Source of the DNA: Pseudomonadota bacterium
GTDB taxonomy: Bacteria > Pseudomonadota > Gammaproteobacteria > Xanthomonadales > Xanthomonadaceae
Length of the DNA stretch: 14,418 nt
Assembly: GCA_019348095.1 (NCBI GenBank)
Contig: JAHWKC010000021.1
Span: 1-14,418 of the forward strand
Direction: 5' to 3'
Shown: in pieces, positions 7,604-14,418 of the stretch
Numbering within the stretch: the stretch's first letter is position 1
How the letters are laid out: each line of letters begins with the position of its first letter
Translations under genes and position numbers: made by a program
The notes under the pieces: generated by a model
Told to the model about the DNA's origin: nothing
Database searches by the model: none
The model's input: the letters and a program-made list of their open reading frames with translations, nothing else

Positions 7604-8489
7604 AAAAGTTTTCAAAAGAAACTCCGCGCATACGGAACGGGATCGCCTCCAAACGCATGCCGCGGTTGACCTGCACCACGAAGTGCAGGTGCGGTCCGGT
7701 GGTGAAACCGGTGTTGCCCGACAACCCGATCCGCTGCCCCGCTTGCACCTGCTCGCCGACGCGCACGTGCACGCCATTGATGTCCAGATGCGCGTACAAC
7801 GCCATGGTGCCGTCCTCGTGCAGGATCCGCACGAAGTTGGAGCGGCCGCCGTAACGTTCGCGATCCAGTCCGGCCTGGTCGAAATCCGATTCGATCTGCA
7901 TCACCCGACCCGCGCGTGCGGCCACCACCGGTGTGCCGATTGCGGCAGCGAAATCGGCTGCGTAGCGGTTTTGCGGATCGGCATGGCTGAAGCCGCCGGC
8001 GAACCCCTGATGGACTCGGACCTGCGACTGCTGCAGCGGCAGCAGGTACTGGGCGTCGAGCGGACGCGCGCCCGGGGCGCCCGGGAGCGCGTCGAGCTGC
8101 AACTCGGCAGGTCGCGCAGCGGTAAACGTCGCGACCACCACGCTGCCGTGGGGCGGCACGGTCGCGGTGGCCGGCAACTCGGGTTCACTGGTGACCTGGC
8201 CGCGGCCAATCCGCAGCATTACCTGGATCGGACCGCCCAGGCGGTTGTCGGCCCACACCAGGGTGCGGCCGTCCTGCTTTTCCAGACGTAGCCGCGCGAT
8301 CGCGCTTGGCTCGGCGCGCACCGGGATCACCCTGACCTCCGCTGGCGGTGCATCGGGCATGCGGTCGCCGTAATGGGTGACGCCGTTGCGGTCGGTCCAG
8401 CGGTAGACCTTGCCCGCGTCGGCGTGCCCGCTGGCGACTGCGAATGCCAGGGCGCACAGCGTGGCGGTCAGGTGGCGTGGCCGGTCCAT
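7602..8489 (-). CDS. Secreted M23 family metallopeptidase with N-terminal DUF4124 domain
   Basis: A 295-residue exported protein, probably a periplasmic or secreted zinc endopeptidase of the LytM type acting on peptidoglycan cross-bridges, or a regulatory relative. The signal peptide covers about residues 1-25 (hydrophobic LTATLCALAFAVAS, cleavage near ADA-GK). GKVYRWTDRNGVTHYGDRMP (26-45) is a DUF4124 signature. The M23 core runs from about 160 to 285 with likely zinc ligands H169, D179 and H269, and catalytic-site histidines H234 (YAHLD) and H267 in GPHLHF. All M23 key residues appear present, which favours an active enzyme. The ATG at 8489 is chosen because it directly precedes the signal peptide; upstream in-frame sequence has no coding character. 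The TGA stop coincides with the edge of the palindromic element. Confidence 0.9.
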   Translation of the reverse strand: MDRPRHLTATLCALAFAVASGHADAGKVYRWTDRNGVTHYGDRMPDAPPAEVRVIPVRAEPSAIARLRLEKQDGRTLVWADNRLGGPIQVMLRIGRGQVTSEPELPATATVPPHGSVVVATFTAARPAELQLDALPGAPGARPLDAQYLLPLQQSQVRVHQGFAGGFSHADPQNRYAADFAAAIGTPVVAARAGRVMQIESDFDQAGLDRERYGGRSNFVRILHEDGTMALYAHLDINGVHVRVGEQVQAGQRIGLSGNTGFTTGPHLHFVVQVNRGMRLEAIPFRMRGVSFENF

Positions 8490-8606
8490 GGGCGAAGTGT
8501 ATTCGCCGGTGTGGGCAGCAGGCAGCCGCGGCACCGCGAAACGGCGGCTGGCGCTTCGTCGTGAGCGCCGTTTTGTTTCTTCAATCTCTTTATTCGAATG
8601 AAGCGA

Positions 8607-8635
8607 TTGACATGCGCGAGGACCGCTGGCAAGCT
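8607..8635 (+). promoter_or_regulatory. Probable sigma-70 promoter of the metX-metB-hom operon
   Basis: A perfect -35 box TTGACA (8607-8612) lies in an A/T-rich island within GC-rich DNA. Seventeen bases later CAAGCT (8630-8635) stands where the -10 box should be; it matches TATAAT poorly, as is common in GC-rich proteobacteria. Transcription would then start near 8642, just at the first stem of the SAM-I aptamer, which supports the placement. A CTTCA-N15-TGAAG inverted repeat sits immediately upstream (8579-8603). Confidence 0.6.
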
Positions 8636-8644
8636 GCATCCCAT

Positions 8645-8766
8645 CCATCGAGACCGGCAGAGGGACAGGCCCTTTGACGCCGGGGCAACCAGCGCAGCGC
8701 AAGCCGCGCCAGGTGCCAATTCCTGCGGTGACTCGTCCGTTCCCGGGTGCGGTCACCGAAAGATGG
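8645..8766 (+). ncRNA. SAM-I riboswitch (S-box leader)
   Basis: The leader of the methionine operon matches the S-box aptamer in order and spacing. P1 is CCATC (8645-8649) with GATGG (8762-8766). The conserved core AGAGGGACAGGCCC is at 8659-8672 and GGCAACCAGC at 8684-8693. The most diagnostic block, GGTGCCAATTCCTGC, is at 8712-8726. P4 is GGTGAC (8727-8732) with GTCACC (8752-8757), closed by the canonical GAAAGAT. In this family SAM binding stabilises P1 and lowers expression of methionine genes, which agrees with the three genes downstream. No hairpin followed by a T run is seen after the aptamer, so control is more likely at translation than at termination. Confidence 0.93.
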
Positions 8767-8771
8767 TTGCT

Positions 8772-8858
8772 TGGCAGGCCCGGTCATGGCGTTCGCTCGA
8801 CCCGGTGCGTGTCTGCTTCCGTCAGCTCGATGGCCCCGCCACTTCCGGATGCCTGCCA
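8772..8858 (+). promoter_or_regulatory. Predicted riboswitch expression platform: helix hiding the metX start
   Basis: Six bases after the aptamer, TGGCAGGC (8772-8779) is perfectly complementary to GCCTGCCA (8851-8858), which runs into the A of the metX ATG. The helix can be lengthened by CCGG (8780-8783) pairing with CCGG (8845-8848), leaving a two-base bulge. Formation would bury the start region and block initiation, which suits an OFF state stabilised by SAM. No convincing alternative anti-sequestering partner was found by eye, so the switching mechanism is inferred. Confidence 0.5.
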
Positions 8859-9928
8859 TGAGCCTGATCGATACCAGCCCTACCTGTTCCGAGCGCCACG
8901 CGCCGTTGCCCAGCGCCTCGCCTGTCGCCACCGAGGCGGTTGCCGCGCGCACGCCGGGCGCGACGCGCGGCGAATTCACCGTCAAGCTCGACCTGCGCCA
9001 CGCCGGTCCCCGGACCGTCACGCTGCGCTACGAAATCCTTGGCGCTGCGCACCTGCCGGTGGTGGTCGTGGCCGGCGGCATCTCGGCCGACCGCCACGTG
9101 TCGTGCAATAGCAACCATGCCGAGCCGGGCTGGTGGGACGCCCAGGTGGGCGCCGGCCGCGCGATCGACCCGGCCCGGCACTGCGTGCTCGGCTTCGATT
9201 GGCTCGGCGCCGACGGATGCCTTGACGTCGCGATCGACCCGGCCGACCAGGCCGATGCGCTTGCCGCGCTGCTCGATGCGCTGGACCTGGCGCGGATCGA
9301 AGCGTTCGTCGGCTGCTCCTATGGCGCGATGGTCGGCCTGCAGTTCGCCGCGCGCCACGGCGGGCGCCTGGGACAGTTGGTTTCGATCAGCGGCAGCCAT
9401 CGCGCGCATCCGTATGCAAGCGCGTGGCGCGCGCTGCAGCGCCGCGCGGTCGCGTTGGGCGCGCTGCAGTGCGATGAGACGCACGGGCTGGAACTGGCAC
9501 GTCAGCTGGCGATCCTGAGCTACCGCACGCCGGCCGAATTCGCAGCGCGTTTCGGTGCGGCCGAGGTGCGCAATGGGCGCGTGCGCGTGGCCGCGGAGGA
9601 CTACCTCGATCACTGCGCCGGCAAGTACGTCGCTAAAACCTCGCCGACCGCGTTCCTGCGCCTGTCCGAGTCGATCGACCTGCAAACGCTCGACCCGGCC
9701 CAGGTGCAGGTGCCGGTGACGGTGGTCGCGGTCGAGGAAGACCGCCTGATCCCGGTGGCCGACGCCTACGACCTGGTCGAACGCCTGGGGCGTGCGCCAG
9801 GCGTGCAGGAGCCGCGCCTGCGTGTGCTGCGCTCGCCCTACGGGCACGATGCATTCCTCAAGGAGGAGGCCGATATCGCCGCCGTCCTCAACGACGCGCT
9901 GGCCGGCGCCGCGGCGGTGGCGGCATGA
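8858..9928 (+). CDS. metX: Homoserine O-acyltransferase (MetX family, alpha/beta hydrolase fold)
   Basis: This 356-residue enzyme transfers an acyl group from acetyl- or succinyl-CoA to homoserine, the first committed step to methionine. The alpha/beta-hydrolase triad is visible: Ser154 in the elbow GCSYGAM, Asp295 in EEDRLIP and His330 in YGHDAFL, the last being strongly MetX-like. Other MetX features are GGISADRH and EPGWWDAQVGAGRAIDP. The protein is divergent: the region after the elbow is shorter than in the best-studied MetX proteins, and the first 30 or so residues look unconserved. The ATG at 8858 is chosen by position; an in-frame ATG at 8849 is equally possible, since neither has a clear ribosome-binding site. 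It is the first gene of a SAM-riboswitch operon and overlaps metB by ATGA. The acyl donor cannot be read from sequence, though the MetB partner suggests O-succinylhomoserine. Confidence 0.85.
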   Translation: MSLIDTSPTCSERHAPLPSASPVATEAVAARTPGATRGEFTVKLDLRHAGPRTVTLRYEILGAAHLPVVVVAGGISADRHVSCNSNHAEPGWWDAQVGAGRAIDPARHCVLGFDWLGADGCLDVAIDPADQADALAALLDALDLARIEAFVGCSYGAMVGLQFAARHGGRLGQLVSISGSHRAHPYASAWRALQRRAVALGALQCDETHGLELARQLAILSYRTPAEFAARFGAAEVRNGRVRVAAEDYLDHCAGKYVAKTSPTAFLRLSESIDLQTLDPAQVQVPVTVVAVEEDRLIPVADAYDLVERLGRAPGVQEPRLRVLRSPYGHDAFLKEEADIAAVLNDALAGAAAVAA

Positions 9929-11163
9929 GCGCGCGTGACACCCCCGCGCCGACCGCGCGCAACCGCTGTACCGCCGCGGTGCGCGCCGGCATCGACCGCG
10001 ATGCCGCGTTCGGTGCGGTCACGCCGCCGATCGTGCTGTCGTCGAACTTCAGCTTTGCCGGTTACGACGACAAGCGCACCTACGACTACACCCGCAGCGG
10101 CAATCCGACCCGCGACCTGCTCGGCGAGGCCCTGGCCGAACTGGAAGGCGGCGCCGGCGGGGTGATTACCGCCACCGGCATGGCCGCCATCACGCTGGTG
10201 CTGCACGCCTGCCTCAAACCGGGCGACCGCCTGGTGGTGCCGCATGACGGCTATGGCGGCAGCTGGCGTCTATTCAATGCGCTTGCTGCCAAGGGCGCGT
10301 TCGAACTGGTCACCGCCGACCTCACCGACCCGCGCGCGCTGACCGAGGCCCTGGCGATTGGCCCGGCGGTGGTCTGGATCGAGACCCCGTCCAATCCGCT
10401 GCTGCGCATCACCGACCTGCGCTTCGTGATCGATGCCGCGCATGCGGCCGGTGCGCTGGCGGTGGTCGACAACACCTTCCTGTCGCCGGCGCTGCAGCGG
10501 CCGATCGCCTTCGGCGCCGACGTGGTGGTGCATTCGACCACCAAGTACATCAATGGCCACAGCGACGTGGTCGGCGGCGCGGTCATCGCGCGCGAGACGG
10601 CGCTGCACCAGCAACTGGCCTGGTGGGCCAACTGCCTTGGCATCACCGGTGCGCCATTCGACAGCTTCCTGACATTGCGCGGCCTGCGCACGCTGGATGC
10701 GCGCCTGCGCGTGCACCAGGAGAACACGCTGGCGCTGGCCGAGCTGCTCGACGCGCATCCGGCGGTGCGCACGGTGCATTACCCGGGGCTTGCCAGTCAT
10801 CCGGGCCACGCGTTGGCGGCGCGGCAGCAGCATGGCTTCGGCGCGATGCTGAGTGTGGAACTGCAACACGGGGGAGGACCGAATGCCGAAGCGGTGGTGC
10901 GTGCGTTCCTGGATGGCCTGCAGTGCTTCACCCTGGCCGAGTCGCTGGGCGGCGTGGAGAGCCTGGTCGCGCACCCGGCGACCATGACCCACGCGGCGAT
11001 GTCGCCGGAGGCGCGGCTGGCGGCTGGCATCGGCGACGGGTTGCTGCGCCTCTCGGTCGGCATCGAGCACGTCGATGATCTGCTGGCCGACATCGCCGCC
11101 GCGCTGGCGCGGGCGACGAGCGCGGGCGCGGCCAGCACCGGGACCGGGCGTGCGCTCAAATGA
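9925..11163 (+). CDS. metB: Cystathionine gamma-synthase
   Basis: A 412-residue PLP enzyme of the Cys/Met metabolism family that joins O-acylhomoserine and cysteine to give cystathionine. PLP-site features are YDYTRSGNPTR (53-63), the GMAAI block, PHDGYGGSWRLF, ETPSNPLL, DNTFLSPALQ and the Schiff-base lysine K207 in HSTTKYINGHSDVVGG. The resemblance to E. coli MetB is close from memory, including LAWWANCLGITGAPFDS and FTLAESLGGVESLVAHPATMTH. This makes cystathionine gamma-synthase more likely than the sulfhydrylase MetZ or the lyase MetC. It is slightly longer than E. coli MetB (386 residues) because of extra sequence at both ends. It overlaps metX upstream and hom downstream, each by ATGA, so the three are probably translationally coupled. 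Confidence 0.93.
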   Translation: MSARDTPAPTARNRCTAAVRAGIDRDAAFGAVTPPIVLSSNFSFAGYDDKRTYDYTRSGNPTRDLLGEALAELEGGAGGVITATGMAAITLVLHACLKPGDRLVVPHDGYGGSWRLFNALAAKGAFELVTADLTDPRALTEALAIGPAVVWIETPSNPLLRITDLRFVIDAAHAAGALAVVDNTFLSPALQRPIAFGADVVVHSTTKYINGHSDVVGGAVIARETALHQQLAWWANCLGITGAPFDSFLTLRGLRTLDARLRVHQENTLALAELLDAHPAVRTVHYPGLASHPGHALAARQQHGFGAMLSVELQHGGGPNAEAVVRAFLDGLQCFTLAESLGGVESLVAHPATMTHAAMSPEARLAAGIGDGLLRLSVGIEHVDDLLADIAAALARATSAGAASTGTGRALK

Positions 11164-12329
11164 ACGCGGTCACCCACGGCGTCGCGGCAAACCCGCAAGC
11201 CCATGCGCAACTGCCGGCGCGTCTGGTCCTACTGGGCACCGGCACGGTCGGCGGTGCGGTGCTGCAGCGCCTGGACCGGTGGGCCGGGACATCGCTGGGA
11301 CATGGCTTATCGCTGGTATACGTCGCCAATTCGCGCACCGCCTACACCCCCGCTTCCGGCGGCAGGAGGTTGCGCGAAGCGCCTGATGCTGCCAAAACGG
11401 AACCCGGTCAAGGGGTGCTCAGATCATTCCAGCCGGCGCCGTTCGCAGGCGCGACCGGGCTCGACCAGGTGACCGCCGCATTGGGCCAGCACGGCACCCG
11501 CATCATCATCGACGCCACGCCCAGCGAGGCCGTCGCCGAGCGTCACGCCGGGTGGCTGGCGCAAGGCATCCACGTGGTCACCGCCTGCAAGCTCGCCCAG
11601 GGCACTGGCCTGGCCCGCTGGCATGCGATCCGGGCCGGCTGCACGCGCGGTCACACCGAGTACGGCGACGCCGCCACCGTCGGTGCGGGGCTGCCGCTGC
11701 TGCGTTCGATCCGCGACTTGCGCGCCGGCGGCGACCGCATCCGCGCCGTGGCGGGCGTGCTGTCGGGGTCGCTGGCCTGGTTGTTCAACCACTACGACGG
11801 CCTCCGCCCGTTCTCGGGGTTCGTGCGCGAGGCATGCAAGGCCGGCTACACCGAGCCCGACCCGCGCGAAGACCTCTCCGGTGAAGACGTGCGGCGCAAG
11901 TTGCTGATCCTGGCGCGCGCGGCCGCGGTGGAACTTGAGGCCGATGAGGTCGAGGTGGAATCGCTGGTGCCGCCGGCCCTTGCGGCACTGCGCCCTGAGC
12001 AGGTCGACGCCGCGTTGCCCATGCTAGATCCCGCTTTGCGCGAGCGTTTCGCCGCTGCCTACAAGAGCGGGGCGAAGCTGCGCTTCATCGCCCGGCTGGA
12101 ATGCGAGGGCAGCGGACGAGTCCGCGCGCGCATCGGACTGGAGCCGCTCGCGGCCGATCACCCGCTGGCCGGCGGCGCCGGCACCGACAACCGGGTGGCG
12201 ATCTGGTCGGACCGCTACTCCAGCCAGCCGCTGCTGATCCAGGGGCCAGGCGCCGGTGCGGAGGTGACCGCGGCAGGGCTGCTGGACGATGTGCTGCGGA
12301 TCGCACGGACCGGTTCGCGCTTGGCCTAG
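11160..12329 (+). CDS. hom: Homoserine dehydrogenase, monofunctional
   Basis: This 389-residue NAD(P)-dependent enzyme reduces aspartate semialdehyde to homoserine. The nucleotide-binding loop is GTGTVG (26-31). TACK (141-144) stands where the catalytic-site lysine motif is expected. ATVGAGLPLL (172-181) and the substrate signature TEPDPREDLSGEDVRRK (231-247) follow, with D243 and K247 matching the catalytic Asp and Lys of characterised homoserine dehydrogenases. The sequence is like the C-terminal half of bifunctional ThrA, but there is no aspartokinase part and no visible ACT regulatory domain. Being the last gene of a SAM-controlled methionine operon, it probably supplies homoserine to MetX. 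Its start overlaps the metB stop (ATGA). The symbol is a functional label. Confidence 0.92.
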   Translation: MNAVTHGVAANPQAHAQLPARLVLLGTGTVGGAVLQRLDRWAGTSLGHGLSLVYVANSRTAYTPASGGRRLREAPDAAKTEPGQGVLRSFQPAPFAGATGLDQVTAALGQHGTRIIIDATPSEAVAERHAGWLAQGIHVVTACKLAQGTGLARWHAIRAGCTRGHTEYGDAATVGAGLPLLRSIRDLRAGGDRIRAVAGVLSGSLAWLFNHYDGLRPFSGFVREACKAGYTEPDPREDLSGEDVRRKLLILARAAAVELEADEVEVESLVPPALAALRPEQVDAALPMLDPALRERFAAAYKSGAKLRFIARLECEGSGRVRARIGLEPLAADHPLAGGAGTDNRVAIWSDRYSSQPLLIQGPGAGAEVTAAGLLDDVLRIARTGSRLA

Positions 12330-12626
12330 GCGTCCTCGTTGCGCGCCAGGGGCAGGATGCGAGCTTCCGGCGCGAGAGCCCACCGGCGCCGGTGGACTTC
12401 GCTCCGGTGCTGCCTCACTCCGGCGCTGCCCCCACCTTGCTGCCGAACAGCTGCAGTTCGCCTCGCTCCAGCAGCGGTCGACATAAGAATTCACCGGCCG
12501 CTCGGCGGCAAACCTGAACTTTTTACCGCGCCGGGCGATGCCCGGCATGACCGCCGCTAACCGTTCGGCACGAAGCTGCGGGTCCCGCGCGCCGGGATGC
12601 TCCCGCTGCTGGTCAGCAACGGCGGC
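12330..12626. other. Gap between hom and sdaA without a recognised gene
   Basis: About 297 bases between two convergent genes. It holds a perfect 16-base palindrome, CCACCGGCGCCGGTGG (12380-12395), and a 7-bp hairpin with a 3-base loop, GCCGGGC (12530-12536) with GCCCGGC (12540-12546). Neither has a good T run after it on either strand, so they are weak terminator candidates. Short open frames on both strands have no recognisable domain or convincing start. Unlike the window's two plus-to-minus convergent gaps further upstream, this one carries no GATCCG element. Confidence 0.5.
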
Positions 12627-14009
<1,383 letters not shown>

Positions 14010-14112
14010 GTAGTTCTCCGAAGCGGCGGCGAATATCTGAAGGTGGGGACGATTGGCCCGTTATTCTACGCGTCCCGACCGCACCGCCTGGGTCGCCGGT
14101 CCCACCTGCGCG

Positions 14113-14340
14113 ATGCCACTGATCCTGTACCAGCGCGACGACTGCCACCTGTGCGACCTCGCGCTGGAGGTCCTGGCGCAGGCGCGCGCGCCCGAGCCCG
14201 ACAGCGTGTTCATCGACGGCGACGAGGCGCTGGAGTCGCGCTACGGCATCCGGGTGCCGGTGTTGCGCGATGTGGCACGCGGGGTCGAACTGGACTGGCC
14301 GTTCGATGCCGAGCGGCTGCGGCGGTTTCTGGCCGGATGA
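14113..14340 (+). CDS. Glutaredoxin-family (DUF836-like) thiol protein
   Basis: A small protein of 75 residues with a thioredoxin-like start, PLILYQRDDCHLCDLA, giving a CxxC redox site at C11 and C14. SRYGIRVPVLRD has the cis-proline found in glutaredoxins (VPV), and the C terminus is a short helix. The length and motifs fit the DUF836 glutaredoxin-like proteins seen in many proteobacteria, whose substrates are mostly unknown. The ATG at 14113 places the CxxC at the normal distance from the N terminus. An in-frame TTG at 14053 would add 20 residues with no family resemblance. It is transcribed away from sdaA across roughly 100 bp. Confidence 0.85.
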   Translation: MPLILYQRDDCHLCDLALEVLAQARAPEPDSVFIDGDEALESRYGIRVPVLRDVARGVELDWPFDAERLRRFLAG

Positions 14341-14341
14341 C

Positions 14342-14355
14342 ACCCGGGCACGGGT
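14342..14355 (+). terminator. Weak hairpin after the glutaredoxin-like gene
   Basis: ACCCG (14342-14346) and CGGGT (14351-14355) can pair around a 4-base loop right after the stop codon. The following CTCTATT is only partly T-rich. The stem is short, so this is a tentative terminator. Confidence 0.25.
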
Positions 14356-14385
14356 CTCTATTCAGGTCCATTCGCTGCCGTTGCC

Positions 14386-14418
14386 TTACAACGCGAATCG
14401 ATCCAGCTCGCCACTCCA
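14386..14418 (-). CDS. Possible 3' end of a minus-strand gene (partial)
   Basis: On the minus strand one frame enters at the window edge and stops at TAA (14386-14388), giving a short tail ending ELDRFAL. It would be convergent to the glutaredoxin-like gene. Ten residues cannot identify a family, and the call could be chance. Confidence 0.25.
   Translation of the reverse strand, partial: WSGELDRFAL

Noticed and set aside
8490..8756. Extending the M23 peptidase upstream to the first in-frame ATG
   Set aside because: The extension would run through the SAM riboswitch and met promoter region, and it would put about 89 non-conserved residues before a clear signal peptide.
12339..12560. Small open frames in the gap between hom and sdaA
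   Set aside because: Frames on both strands are short, lack ribosome-binding sites and show no domain. A decayed gene remains possible but is not demonstrable from this sequence.
14053..14112. TTG start giving a 95-residue glutaredoxin-like protein
   Set aside because: The added 20 residues do not look like a glutaredoxin N terminus. The ATG at 14113 starts the first beta strand at the normal place.

Overview
The window is GC-rich chromosomal DNA, most likely from a gammaproteobacterium of the Lysobacteraceae/Xanthomonadaceae (Lysobacter, Luteimonas or a relative). This rests on the gene set and order, strong G/C preference at third codon positions, an S-box-controlled metX-metB-hom operon, and intergenic palindromes built on a GTAGGAGCGGCTTCAGCC-type core. 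Genus assignment is inference. No transposase, phage gene, tRNA, rRNA or CRISPR array is visible; this looks like ordinary chromosome decorated with small palindromic repeats.

Layout. Bases 1-282 hold the tail of an upstream gene and two inverted pairs of REP-like repeats. Next come a GT2 glycosyltransferase (283-1323) and an overlapping CBS-pair gene (1283-1711). A palindromic element (1758-1861) separates these from a minus-strand series: an AsmA-family protein (1885-3789), a lysozyme-inhibitor-like lipoprotein (3916-4362) and prfC/RF3 (4515-6119). Divergent from prfC is a response-regulator/HDOD gene (6386-7492). It runs into a second copy of the same palindromic element (7512-7603) and then a convergent secreted M23 peptidase gene (7602-8489).

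The clearest functional unit follows. A promoter with a perfect TTGACA -35 box leads into a SAM-I riboswitch (8645-8766). Downstream lie three genes joined by 4-base ATGA overlaps: metX (homoserine O-acyltransferase), metB (cystathionine gamma-synthase) and hom (homoserine dehydrogenase). Together they convert aspartate semialdehyde through homoserine and O-acylhomoserine to cystathionine, the committed branch to methionine, with S-adenosylmethionine read by the leader RNA. A helix that could hide the metX start codon suggests translational control. The window ends with sdaA (iron-sulfur L-serine deaminase, minus), a small glutaredoxin-like gene (plus), and possibly the 3' end of another minus-strand gene.

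The observations most worth following are the paired palindromic elements, which sit in both plus-to-minus convergent gaps and look like two-way terminators, and the predicted start-codon-sequestering helix behind the riboswitch. No wholly new multi-gene system is evident.
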